Source: Antribacter gilvus
GTDB lineage: Bacteria > Actinomycetota > Actinomycetes > Actinomycetales > Cellulomonadaceae
Reading direction: 5' to 3'
Length of the DNA: 64,000 bases
Assembly (NCBI RefSeq): GCF_003946865.1
Contig: NZ_QXTH01000010.1
Coordinates: 62,001-126,000, forward strand
This document shows positions 7,813 to 15,614 of the stretch, in pieces. The notes below the pieces were generated by a model. The model searched no databases, was not told where the DNA came from, and was given only the letters and a program-made list of their open reading frames with translations. Position 1 is the stretch's first letter; the number at the start of each line of letters is the position of its first letter. The translations under genes were made by a program, and so were the position numbers.

Positions 7813-9225
7813 TCAGGCTGCCGCCCGGACGGCGTCGATCGCCTCTCGTATCCGGGCGGCGGCACCGGCGTCGAGCCTGCCACCTTGCTCGAGCTCGTCG
7901 AGCTTCTTCTCGAGCTCTTCCAGCTTCTTGACGTTCTCGTCAGCCTTGCCCTGCTCGAGCTTCTTCTCGAGCTCGCGGACCTGACGTTCGAGCTCTGCGG
8001 CGTCCTTGCCCTCGAGGCTGCCGTCGGCGCCGGCCTGCTGGACCGCGTCTCGGAGGCCGGCCAGGGCAGCGGTCAGGCTCGTCGTCCCGTCGCCCGACGG
8101 CGCGGCCGGTCCCGCCGGGCTCGACGCCGGTCCGGCCGTGCCGTCATCAGCGACCGAACCGGCCGGGTCCGGGTCGGTCGGGATGTCGTCGCCCGCACGC
8201 TGCCAGATCAGTCCGGCGACCAGGAGCAGGACGATCAGCCCGGCGGCGGCCAGCAGCAGCGCACGGCGCGGGAACCCCGTGCGTTCGGGCGGAGCCGGAG
8301 GTGGGGGCTCGACGGTCGGCAGGACGGCGGTCGGGGCGAGCGGTGGGACCGGCGGGACCGGTCCTGGCGGGGTCGGCAGGACAGCGGTCGCCCCCGCCCC
8401 GTGGGCCCCCGGTGTCGCCGCCTGGCTCAGGAGCACCGCGACGGCACCCGCCCGTCGTCCCGGGTCCTTCGCGAGCAGGCCGTCGACGGTCTCGTCGACC
8501 CAGTCCGGCACGTCGGGACGCCGGTCGCGCACTCGGGGCGGCCGCGCCTCGACGTGCTTGCGCAGCAGTCCCATCGGGTGCTCGGCGGCGAAGGGCGGCT
8601 GCCCGGTCAGCATCGCCATCAGCACGCAGCCCAGGGCGTACTGGTCGCTGGCGGCGGTCGCCCCCTCTCCCCGCGCCTGCTCCGGCGAGAGGAAGGCGGC
8701 GCTGCCGATGACGTCGCCTGCGGCGGTCACCTGGTGCGCCGTCGCCTCCGCGAGCCGCGCGATCCCGAAGTCCACCACCTTCAGCCGGCCGTGCCGATCG
8801 AGCATCAGGTTGCCCGGCTTCACGTCGCGGTGCACCACCCCGACACCGTGAACGGCCTCGATCCCCTCCGCCGCCTGCCGGGCGAGATCGACGGCGCGGT
8901 CTACCGGGAGGGGTCCCTGCTGCTCGATGAGCTCAGCCACCGTCGGTCCGGACAGCAGCTCCATGACGAGGAACGCGAGGCCCTTCTCGACACCGGCGTC
9001 GTAGACCGCCACCACGTGGGGGTGCGACAGCGCAGCGGCGGTGGTCGCCTCACGGCGGAACCGCTCCGCCGCCAGATCGTCCTCCGCAGCACCGATGTCG
9101 AGCACCTTCAGCGCCACCTCGCGGCCCAGCACCCGGTCGTGGCCCACCCACACCTCGCCCATGCCGCCGCGGGCGATCGCCTCACGCAGCTCGTAGCGCG
9201 CAGCGAGGACCTGGCCGGGAGTCAT
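7813..9225 (-). CDS. Membrane-anchored Ser/Thr protein kinase with C-terminal coiled coil
   Basis: The 470-residue protein has a Hanks-type kinase domain: Gly-rich loop ARGGMGEVWVG (18-28), Lys40, HRDVKPGN (132-139), DFG (152-154) and SPEQARGE. A Pro-rich juxtamembrane segment (280-315) leads to one membrane helix (322-341). The outside part has no PASTA repeats. It is Gly/Ser/Pro-rich, then forms a strong charged coiled coil (LERQVRELEKKLEQ and LEELEKKLDELEQ). It could sense envelope state or assemble partners through the coil. It is the second kinase in the window and differs from the PASTA kinase at 37709-39814. Confidence 0.9.
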   Translation of the reverse strand: MTPGQVLAARYELREAIARGGMGEVWVGHDRVLGREVALKVLDIGAAEDDLAAERFRREATTAAALSHPHVVAVYDAGVEKGLAFLVMELLSGPTVAELIEQQGPLPVDRAVDLARQAAEGIEAVHGVGVVHRDVKPGNLMLDRHGRLKVVDFGIARLAEATAHQVTAAGDVIGSAAFLSPEQARGEGATAASDQYALGCVLMAMLTGQPPFAAEHPMGLLRKHVEARPPRVRDRRPDVPDWVDETVDGLLAKDPGRRAGAVAVLLSQAATPGAHGAGATAVLPTPPGPVPPVPPLAPTAVLPTVEPPPPAPPERTGFPRRALLLAAAGLIVLLLVAGLIWQRAGDDIPTDPDPAGSVADDGTAGPASSPAGPAAPSGDGTTSLTAALAGLRDAVQQAGADGSLEGKDAAELERQVRELEKKLEQGKADENVKKLEELEKKLDELEQGGRLDAGAAARIREAIDAVRAAA

Positions 9226-9309
9226 CTGGCCATCATGCCGTTCGAACGCCCACCGTCGCCCGCCGCCTCACCGGCGGGGTACGGTCGTGTCCGGAGAACG
9301 GGAGCACTC

Positions 9310-9759
9310 ATGAGTTCTGACACCACGAGACATACCGTCACCGCGACGACGCACATCGCCGAGCCGCCGGAACGTGTGTGGGCCGAGCTCATGCACCCCG
9401 GTGCGCGGTGGGTGCTGGGCGCCAACATGGAGACCGACTTCCAGCCGGGCAGCCCGATCACGTTCGAGGGGCACTTCTTCGGCCGGGTGTTCGCCGACAA
9501 GGGCCAGGTCATCGCCGTCGAGCGGCCGCGGCTGCTGCACTTCACGCACTTCGCGCCGCTGAACGGCCTCGAGGACGTGCCCGAGAACTACCACGAGATC
9601 CGCATGACGCTCGAGCCCGACGACGGCGGCACCCTCGTCACCGTCGTCCAGGAGAACATCGACACCGAGCGGTACGCCGCAGCCGCCGAGGGGTACTGGA
9701 AGGACGCGCTCGCCACGCTCGCGCACCGGGACGACGGAACCCGCACGTCACACCGGTGA
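9310..9759 (+). CDS. SRPBCC/AHSA1-like (START fold) protein
   Basis: The protein has 149 residues from ATG 9310 (MSSDTTRHTVTATTHI). The THIAEPPERVWAELMHPG opening, a central FGRVFADKGQVIAVERPRLLHFTHF and a final helix with YWKDALATL are typical of the polyketide cyclase/AHSA1 superfamily. These proteins bind small hydrophobic ligands or act as Hsp90 co-chaperone-like factors. The specific role is unknown. It is divergent from the kinase gene, with 84 bases between the starts. Confidence 0.82.
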   Translation: MSSDTTRHTVTATTHIAEPPERVWAELMHPGARWVLGANMETDFQPGSPITFEGHFFGRVFADKGQVIAVERPRLLHFTHFAPLNGLEDVPENYHEIRMTLEPDDGGTLVTVVQENIDTERYAAAAEGYWKDALATLAHRDDGTRTSHR

Positions 9760-9833
9760 GAAGGACTGATCCACGGGAACGTGACTGTCTTCCTCACGCA
9801 CCGAGGGCCGGCGTCTTCACGGCGCACTCCTGA

Positions 9834-10208
9834 TCACTGGTCCGCGCCGGCCGGCTCCCAGAGCTGGACGGGATTTCCCTCCGGGTCACGGCAGTCTGCG
9901 AACCGCCCGTTGGGGTACGTCTCGGTGTGCACGTCCACCGCGACCCCGGCAGCCCGGAGCTGCGCCACCATGGCGTCGAGGTCGTTCACCCGGAAGTTGA
10001 CCGCCCACTGCTGGCCCTCGACGCCGAAGTGCTCGGAGTCGGCCGGGAGCGGGGCGAACACCGTCGGGCCTGCGTGCTGACGCCAGGACGAGACGTCGTA
10101 CGACTCCGGCGGGGCGTCGACCCCGAGGTGGTGCGCGTACCAGCGGGAGAGCCCTTCCGGGTCACGCGCCCGGAAGAAGACCCCGCCGATGCCCGTCACT
10201 CGCTCCAT
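9834..10208 (-). CDS. VOC (glyoxalase/bleomycin resistance) superfamily protein
   Basis: The protein has 124 residues from ATG 10208. The two βαβββ modules are recognisable: GIGGVFFRARDPEGLSRWYAHHLG at the start, and VNFRVNDLDAMVAQLRAAGV, then DPEGNPVQLWEP at the end. The Glu in the LWEP motif and the surrounding residues resemble metal-site positions of the superfamily. The substrate is unknown. It stands alone, convergent with the SRPBCC gene. Confidence 0.85.
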   Translation of the reverse strand: MERVTGIGGVFFRARDPEGLSRWYAHHLGVDAPPESYDVSSWRQHAGPTVFAPLPADSEHFGVEGQQWAVNFRVNDLDAMVAQLRAAGVAVDVHTETYPNGRFADCRDPEGNPVQLWEPAGADQ

Positions 10209-10279
10209 ACGGCCACCATCGCACGGGGCGCGGTCGCGGACCCCTGCACTCTCCCGCGCGGCACACGATCGAGAGCGGC

Positions 10280-10291
10280 TTAACCGTTTGA
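10280..10291. promoter_or_regulatory. TTAACCGTTTGA site, possible weak LacI-type operator
   Basis: This is related to the AAACGTTT sites (AACCGTTT here) and lies 71 bases before the HAD phosphatase ATG and 71 bases before the divergent VOC gene ATG. Imperfect symmetry; role inferred. Confidence 0.25.
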
Positions 10292-10362
10292 CCTCCGAGA
10301 CCTGAGCGTCCGTCGCGCCACAGAATGCCGGACCACGACGAACCGCCGCGCGAGGAGGACCC

Positions 10363-11187
10363 ATGAGAAGAATCCCGAAGGGCCCAGAGCTCCTCGTCGC
10401 CCTGGACATCGACGGCACGCTCGTCGCCGAAGGCTCGTTCCACGTCCCGCAGGCCACCCGCGAGGCGGTGGCCGACGTCGTCGCGGCCGGCTACCGCGTC
10501 GTCCTCGCCTCCGGCCGTTCCCTGGTGGGCATCCTGCCGGTCGCCACCGTCCTCGGCCTCCACGGCGCATGGCTCGTCGCGTCGAACGGCGCGGTCACGG
10601 CCCGGATGGACCGGACCATGCCGTGCGGGTACCGGGTCGAGAGCTGCCAGGTGCTCGACGTCGCACCCGTGGTCCGGCTCGCCCGCCGCCTGTGCCCCGG
10701 CGTGCGCGTCGCTGTCGAGGAGGTCGGGTGGGGCTATCGGGTGTCGACGCCCTTCGGAACCGACGAGCTCAACGGGCGACAGACCGTCGTCGGCCCGGAG
10801 GACCTGGTCGAGGCACCGACACCGCGGGTCGTCCTGGCCGGGCGCGCCGCCGCCTCGCGCCTCCTGGGGCCGGTGCGGTCGCTCGGCTGCACGGCCAACC
10901 CCGCGAACCCGGACTGGGTCGACGTGACGCCCGAGGGGGTCTCGAAGGCCACAGCGCTCGATGCGGTGCGCCGGCACCTCGGGATCGACGAGACGGCCAC
11001 CGTGGCGATCGGGGACGGCGTCAACGACCTGCAGATGCTGGCGTGGGCCGCACGTTCGTTCGCGATGGGCCACGCGTCCCCCGTCGTGCAGGAGGCTGCG
11101 GGGGCGGTGACCGGGACCCTCGCCGAGAACGGGGCCGCGACGGTCCTCCGGTCGCTGCTGGCGGCGCCCGTCGTGGTCGGAGCCTGA
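10363..11187 (+). CDS. HAD-superfamily (Cof-type) phosphatase
   Basis: The protein has 274 residues. It has HAD motif I (ALDIDGTLV), motif II in VVLASGRSL, a C2-type cap domain, a conserved Lys in SKATALDAV, and motif IV GDGVNDLQMLAWA. Cof-type enzymes hydrolyse sugar phosphates or flavin phosphates. GAGGAGGACCC precedes the ATG. A TTAACCGTTTGA site lies about 75 bases upstream at 10280-10291, related to other AACG/CGTT sites in the window. Confidence 0.88.
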   Translation: MRRIPKGPELLVALDIDGTLVAEGSFHVPQATREAVADVVAAGYRVVLASGRSLVGILPVATVLGLHGAWLVASNGAVTARMDRTMPCGYRVESCQVLDVAPVVRLARRLCPGVRVAVEEVGWGYRVSTPFGTDELNGRQTVVGPEDLVEAPTPRVVLAGRAAASRLLGPVRSLGCTANPANPDWVDVTPEGVSKATALDAVRRHLGIDETATVAIGDGVNDLQMLAWAARSFAMGHASPVVQEAAGAVTGTLAENGAATVLRSLLAAPVVVGA

Positions 11188-11242
11188 AGAGCGGCGCCTT
11201 AACAGGTCGATCACGCGCACCCGCGTGGTGTGTGATCGGCCC

Positions 11243-12109
11243 ATGACGATCGAGCTGACCAGGCCCGGGATCGACCTGCTGGGTGAGGCCGTGGGTGCGC
11301 TGCGCCAGTGGCAGCGCGAGGGCACGCCGTTCCAGCTGCATCCTGGCGACCTGGGCTGGTTCAGGCGGTTCGGCGCGGAGGCGACGACCGCCGCGGTCCG
11401 AACCTGGAGCCGGGGTGGGCGAATCCTCGTCGTCGGCCTGCTGGACGGCCCCACGCTGCTGCGGCTGACGATCGCGCCGGACGCCCTCCAGGACGAGGAG
11501 CTGGCGCAGCGGCTCGTCGACGACGTGAGCCAGCCGGGGCGCGGTGTCCTCCCGGAGGGTCGGGTGAACATCGAGGCGCCGTCGACCGCTGTCGTCCAGG
11601 ACCTGCTGGCCGCGGCGGGCTGGGCCACCGACGAGCCGTGGACGCCGCTGCGCCGCGACCTCACGGAGCCGGTGCTGGATCCCGGCGTGCGCGTCGAGTC
11701 GGTCGGCCCGGAGCGAGCGCACGAGTGGGCAGCCGTCCTGAGGGCATCCTTCGACGGGTCCACCTTCACCGAGGATCGCTGGCACGCGATGGCGGCGGGA
11801 TCGCCGTTCCACGACGCCTGCTGCCTCCTCGGGTACGACGACCGCGGCCACGCGGTGGCGGCGGTGACCGTCTGGTCGGCAGGCCCGGGGCGGCCTGGGG
11901 TGCTCGAACCGATGGGCGTGCACCGCGACCACCGTGGTCGCGGCCACGGCAGGGCGATCACCGTCGCCGCGGCCGCCGCGCTCCAGGAGCTGGGCTCGTC
12001 GAGTGCGATCGTGTGCACGCCGAGCTCCAACGTCGGTGCCGTCGCCACGTACGTGTCCGCGGGCTTCCTCCCGCTCCCCGAGGTCCGCGACCGGTACCGG
12101 GCCGCATAG
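11243..12109 (+). CDS. GNAT-family N-acetyltransferase
   Basis: The protein has 288 residues from ATG 11243. An earlier in-frame GTG (11225) lacks support. The C-terminal half is a GNAT domain: EPMGVHRDHRGRGHGRAI is the acetyl-CoA pyrophosphate loop, followed by SSSAIVCTPSSNVGAVATYVSAGF. The N-terminal half (1-140) looks like a second, degenerate acyltransferase-like domain. The substrate is unknown. A strong inverted repeat downstream separates it from the convergent CBM2-esterase gene. Confidence 0.82.
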   Translation: MTIELTRPGIDLLGEAVGALRQWQREGTPFQLHPGDLGWFRRFGAEATTAAVRTWSRGGRILVVGLLDGPTLLRLTIAPDALQDEELAQRLVDDVSQPGRGVLPEGRVNIEAPSTAVVQDLLAAAGWATDEPWTPLRRDLTEPVLDPGVRVESVGPERAHEWAAVLRASFDGSTFTEDRWHAMAAGSPFHDACCLLGYDDRGHAVAAVTVWSAGPGRPGVLEPMGVHRDHRGRGHGRAITVAAAAALQELGSSSAIVCTPSSNVGAVATYVSAGFLPLPEVRDRYRAA

Positions 12110-12136
12110 CCGCGCCGGTGCTGGACGACGGCTCGG

Positions 12137-12171
12137 CCGGACGGGAGGCGAGCGATCCGCCTCCCGTCCGG
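12137..12171. terminator. Bidirectional terminator hairpin
   Basis: Perfect 14-base arms (12137-12150 and 12158-12171; CCGGACGGGAGGCG and its complement) with a 7-base loop lie between the convergent GNAT and esterase stops. No U-tract is seen, as is common for high-GC actinobacteria. Confidence 0.75.
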
Positions 12172-12181
12172 GGCCCACGAG

Positions 12182-13378
12182 CTACGGGAGGACGCGGTCG
12201 AGCGCCGCGAACCACTTCGCGGCGATCTTGACGTTGCCGCTGTCGTCCGGGTGGACGCCGTCGTACGCGTCGACCGCCGGGTCGAAGCCGGTCCACTGGT
12301 CGACCACGACGATCGGTGACCGCGCGGTGGAGAGACCGGCCGCCCAACCGGGGATCTGGGCGTTGAGGTTGACCGCCCGCTGCCCGCAGTCGGTGCAGCC
12401 GAACGACGCGGCGGGCTCGAGGGGGATGATCTGGGCGACCAGGATCGTCGCGTCCGGGTTCACCCTGCGCAGGTCGGTCACGATCGTCGTGTACGCGCCG
12501 AGGATCTGCGCCGGCGCGACGTTCGACCAGGCGTCGTTGGTGCCGAAGTGCAGCAGCAGCACGTCGGGCGTGTTCTGCTCCAGCCAGCGCCGGGTGTCAC
12601 CGTTCGCGACGGCGCGGGTGACCAGGACACCGCCGTGGCCCTCGTGGTGGGCGTCCGAACCTGTCGGGGCACACCCCTGCTGCTGCGATCCGACGAAGTC
12701 GACCCGGTGCCCGGCGTCGGTCAGGTGCTGCCACAGGTTGCCCCGCCAGCACCCGGGGCTGCCGGTGATCGAGTCGCCCATCGGCATGATCCGGACCGGG
12801 CCGGCCGGCTGCGTCGGGCTGGGCGTCGGGGACGGTGTCGGGCTGGGCGTCGGGGACGGTGTCGGGCTGGGAGTCGGGGACGGTGTCGGGCTGGGGGTCG
12901 GCAGGACGGGTGTGGGCGTCGGCGTCGGGAGGACCGGCGTGGGGGTCGGCGTCGGCCCGCTCTGCCCGTCGCACAGGACGCCGTTGATGGAGACCTGCGT
13001 CGGGGCGGCGGTGCTGCCCGAGCCGACGAACCCGAACACCTGCACGGTCTGACCCGGAGCGATCCGTGCGTTCCAGCCGACGTCGGAGCCGGTGAACCGC
13101 GAGCCGCTCTGGCTCCAGCCCACGTTCCAGGCGCTGCTGACCGTGGTCCCGGCCGGGAACTGCCAGGTGAGGTCCCAGCCGTCGATCGCCTCTCCCGCGG
13201 TGATGGAGACGTTCGCCTGGAAGCCGCTGCCCCAGGAGCTGACGACCCGGTAGTCGACCTCGCAGCCCGCCTCGGCGGACGCCTGTCCGGCCAGGACCAC
13301 GGGCAGTGCGCCGACGGCGAGCGCGGCCACCGCCGCGCCGATCATCGAAGGGCGTCGTCGCTCTCGATCTTCTCGCAT
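12182..13378 (-). CDS. Secreted CBM2-SGNH esterase/lipase
   Basis: The protein has 398 residues from ATG 13378, preceded by GAGG. An upstream in-frame GTG (13393) is less likely. Residues 1-37 are a signal peptide. About 38-138 is a CBM2 module (CEVDYRVVSSWGSGFQ to INGVLCDG). 142-191 is a Pro-Thr-Ser linker with repeated PTPS units. 195-398 is an SGNH/GDSL hydrolase: catalytic Ser203 in GDSITG, Asn281 in FGTNDAW, Asp373 and His376 in DGVHPDD. This is the architecture of acetyl-xylan or cellulose-associated carbohydrate esterases. It probably deacetylates hemicellulose outside the cell. A GAAGCGCTTC palindrome sits just upstream of the start. Confidence 0.92.
   Translation of the reverse strand: MREDRERRRPSMIGAAVAALAVGALPVVLAGQASAEAGCEVDYRVVSSWGSGFQANVSITAGEAIDGWDLTWQFPAGTTVSSAWNVGWSQSGSRFTGSDVGWNARIAPGQTVQVFGFVGSGSTAAPTQVSINGVLCDGQSGPTPTPTPVLPTPTPTPVLPTPSPTPSPTPSPTPSPTPSPTPSPTPSPTQPAGPVRIMPMGDSITGSPGCWRGNLWQHLTDAGHRVDFVGSQQQGCAPTGSDAHHEGHGGVLVTRAVANGDTRRWLEQNTPDVLLLHFGTNDAWSNVAPAQILGAYTTIVTDLRRVNPDATILVAQIIPLEPAASFGCTDCGQRAVNLNAQIPGWAAGLSTARSPIVVVDQWTGFDPAVDAYDGVHPDDSGNVKIAAKWFAALDRVLP
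12813..12884 (-). repeat. Three 24-bp tandem repeats in the Pro-Thr-Ser linker of the esterase
   Basis: A 24-base unit recurs at 12813, 12837 and 12861 with a single base change in the third copy. It encodes the flexible linker of the CBM2-SGNH protein. Partial copies continue toward 12955. Confidence 0.85.
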
Positions 13379-13405
13379 GGTCCACGTCCTCACGATGGGG
13401 GTGTC

Positions 13406-13415
13406 GAAGCGCTTC
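13406..13415. promoter_or_regulatory. GAAGCGCTTC palindrome, candidate operator for the CBM2 esterase
   Basis: A perfect 10-base palindrome lies 28 bases upstream of the esterase ATG (minus strand), where a repressor would block transcription or the ribosome site. LacI-family regulators of polysaccharide genes in actinobacteria (for example CebR-like proteins) use palindromes with a GCGC core. The assignment is inferred. Confidence 0.5.
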
Positions 13416-13488
13416 CGCGAGCAACGTAGTGGTCTCGGCAGTCCGGCACAGTGGACTTAAACGTTCCGGCCCGGACCGTGGTCGACCG

Positions 13489-14388
13489 TCACGCCGCTTC
13501 TCCCTGGGCGCGGCAGTAGGCAGCCAGCACGGCCCTCGTCTCCCCGCCGGTGTGCAGGTACTCGGCGTCGAGGACCTGCGCGAGGCCGGACAGCGCGACG
13601 TCGAGCACCCCGCCGGCGTGCCGCACGCCCGCCGAGTCCGACTCCCCTGCCGCCGCAGCGAGCTCCAGCGCGTACGGGACCGACGCGGCGAGGGACGTGG
13701 CCTCGTGCGGGTCGACGAAGTAGTAGATGACCTCGTACTGCATGAAGTCGACCCGGACCTGGTTGATGCCGGCCGCCAGGCCACGCAGGACCGGCGCCAC
13801 CATCCCTGGTTCGATCCGGTCCAGGAGCTCCGCCGTCCGGGTCAGGCGGAGGCCGTGGACCTGGAGCGCGACGGCGCGGCGCCGGGCCAGCGCGGGATAC
13901 ACCTCCAGGATCCACGAGACGCCCGCGGTGAGCAGGGCAAATCCGATCAGACCCTCGACCGGGGCGACCAGCCTCAGCCACCAGACCGTGGGCACCACGT
14001 CGCCGAAGCCGAGCGTGGTCAGCGTGACGGCCGAGACGTAGAAGGCGTCCACGAGATCGTCGCGCCGTGCCGGCTCGAGGTCGGTGCTGTACGAGAACCC
14101 GGTCTGCAGGTGCGGCCAGTACACCAGGGCCCATCCCACGACGATGCACCCCACCCAGACCACCGTCACGGAGGCCATCGCCGCCGGGCCGCTCAACCGG
14201 GCCGCCCGTGCCCCGAGCCGACGACAGACCCGCCACACGAGGCCGGTCACCACCACGCTGACGCGGCCCTGCCCGCTGGGGTGCAGCAGGGTGTCGAACA
14301 CGTCGCGCACCGCCACGAGCACGAGGACGACCCCGGCGACGGTCGCGAGCACGGTCAGGACCACGGCCGTCCGCCCCGGGATCGCCAT
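13489..14388 (-). CDS. Two-pore-segment ion channel family protein (K+ channel-like)
   Basis: The 299-residue membrane protein has an N-terminal helix (about 8-28), a second near 72-90, a pore loop with TLTTLGFGDVVPT and a following helix. The filter reads GFGD rather than GYGD, a known variant of bacterial potassium channels of the ion_trans_2 type. The soluble C-terminal part (about 170-299) is not an RCK domain I recognise. A TTAAACGTTC site lies just after the gene end at 13457-13466. Confidence 0.8.
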   Translation of the reverse strand: MAIPGRTAVVLTVLATVAGVVLVLVAVRDVFDTLLHPSGQGRVSVVVTGLVWRVCRRLGARAARLSGPAAMASVTVVWVGCIVVGWALVYWPHLQTGFSYSTDLEPARRDDLVDAFYVSAVTLTTLGFGDVVPTVWWLRLVAPVEGLIGFALLTAGVSWILEVYPALARRRAVALQVHGLRLTRTAELLDRIEPGMVAPVLRGLAAGINQVRVDFMQYEVIYYFVDPHEATSLAASVPYALELAAAAGESDSAGVRHAGGVLDVALSGLAQVLDAEYLHTGGETRAVLAAYCRAQGEAA

Positions 14389-14493
14389 CCGAGCTCCGCC
14401 AGCGCCACCGACCCGTCCATGGCCCCGACGCTACGGACCACCACCGGGCCTCGCATGCTGCGCCTCGGCCGGCGGACGCGCGACACTCAGGTC

Positions 14494-15024
14494 GTGGACG
14501 TCGACATCAGACCCGTGACCCCTGCCGAGCACCGGCCTCTCGGAGAGCTCACCGCGCAGGCCTATCTGCGCGAGGGCTTCCTCGGCGGCGACCAGGACCC
14601 GTACCTGCCGTTCCTGCGCGACGTGAGCGGGCGGGCGTCGTCGGCCCTGGTGCTGGTCGCCGTCGACGAGGACCGCCTGCTCGGCGGGGTGACGTACGTG
14701 CCCGGGCCCGGGCCGATGGCCGACCTGGCTCGCGAGGGCGAGGCCGAGATCCGCATGCTGGCGGTCGACGCCGAGGCCCGCGGGCGCGGCGTCGGCGAGG
14801 CGCTCGCGCGGGCCTGCCTCGATCAGGCGAAGGCCGCCGGTGTCGGCCGCGTGGTCCTCTCGAGCCAGACGGCGATGCGCGCCGCCCACCGGCTCTACGA
14901 GCGGCTCGGCTTCCAGCGGCTCCCGGAGCGCGACTGGAGCCCGGAGAACAAGCCGGGCCTGGTCCTGGTCGCCTACGCGCTGGATCTGGACCCGGACCTG
15001 GATCCGGGCACCGCGACCAGGTAG
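14494..15024 (+). CDS. GNAT-family N-acetyltransferase
   Basis: The protein has 176 residues if started at GTG 14494 (DVDIRPVTPAEH). An in-frame ATG at 14455 would add 13 residues of poor similarity. The acetyl-CoA site is clear (IRMLAVDAEARGRGVGEALAR), and MRAAHRLYERLGFQRLPERD is the usual GNAT end. The substrate is unknown. The last codons (ACC AGG TAG) lie within a perfect 15-base inverted repeat shared with the convergent gene. Confidence 0.8.
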   Translation: MDVDIRPVTPAEHRPLGELTAQAYLREGFLGGDQDPYLPFLRDVSGRASSALVLVAVDEDRLLGGVTYVPGPGPMADLAREGEAEIRMLAVDAEARGRGVGEALARACLDQAKAAGVGRVVLSSQTAMRAAHRLYERLGFQRLPERDWSPENKPGLVLVAYALDLDPDLDPGTATR

Positions 15025-15069
15025 CTGTTCCCCGCCCCGCGCGGGGAAGGGGATCAGCTACCTGGTCGC
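15013..15069. terminator. Bidirectional terminator overlapping both stop codons
   Basis: The 15-base arms GCGACCAGGTAGCTG (15013-15027) and its exact complement (15055-15069) enclose a GC-rich inner stem (CCCC...GGGG). Each arm carries the last sense codons and the TAG stop of one convergent gene. The hairpin can therefore terminate transcripts from both sides while encoding both C-termini. Confidence 0.85.
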
Positions 15070-15603
15070 CCCGGCGGGCGAGTCGTCGAAGACGTTCCAG
15101 CAGATCGCGCTCCGACGCCGCTGGTCGTCCAGGACCAGCTCCCGGAGCCCCGCGGGGATCCGCTCGCGCTGCCAGTCCCGTTCGGCCAGGCGCGCCGCCT
15201 CGGCGTCGTCGCCCGCGGAGGCAGCGGCAGCCGCGACGGCCCTGATCGCGTACGCCGCGGCGCCCAGCGCGTGGGCGGCGACGTGCGCGACCGCCACCGC
15301 CTGTCCGGCCGCGAGCGCCGCGTACTTCGCCGGCGCGTCCTGGTCCTTGCCGGCGGCGTTCGCGACGAACGCCGTCCGGTGGGCCTCCTTCATCGGCACC
15401 TCGCCGCGGATCCAGGCGCGGCCCACCTCGATGGCGTCCCGCGGGCGGGGGTCGTCGGGCTTGTCCTGCTCGAAGAGAGGCAGGACGTGCTCGGCGCAGA
15501 CTGCTGCCCACTCCGCGAGGAGCTGGTGGTGCTCGTCGGTCAGCGTGCCGCCGCGGCGCACGGTGATCAGTCGGGGGTCACGTTCGGCGGGGAGGATCGG
15601 CAC
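15058..15603 (-). CDS. Putative immunity protein (Imm5-like family)
   Basis: The protein has 181 residues if GTG 15603 is used, 12 bases after the glycosyltransferase stop. LTDEHHQLLAEWAAVCAEHVLPLFE, DPRPRDAIEVGRAWIRGE, EAHRTAFVANAAG and AVAHVAAHALGAAAYAIRA match a widespread all-helical family annotated as putative immunity protein. In polymorphic toxin systems such proteins neutralise toxins, but this one has no toxin neighbour. Long members of this frame upstream are a shadow of the glycosyltransferase gene. The C-terminus (GATR) is encoded by the terminator arm. Confidence 0.65.
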   Translation of the reverse strand: MPILPAERDPRLITVRRGGTLTDEHHQLLAEWAAVCAEHVLPLFEQDKPDDPRPRDAIEVGRAWIRGEVPMKEAHRTAFVANAAGKDQDAPAKYAALAAGQAVAVAHVAAHALGAAAYAIRAVAAAAASAGDDAEAARLAERDWQRERIPAGLRELVLDDQRRRSAICWNVFDDSPAGATR

Positions 15604-15614
15604 GAGGATCGACT

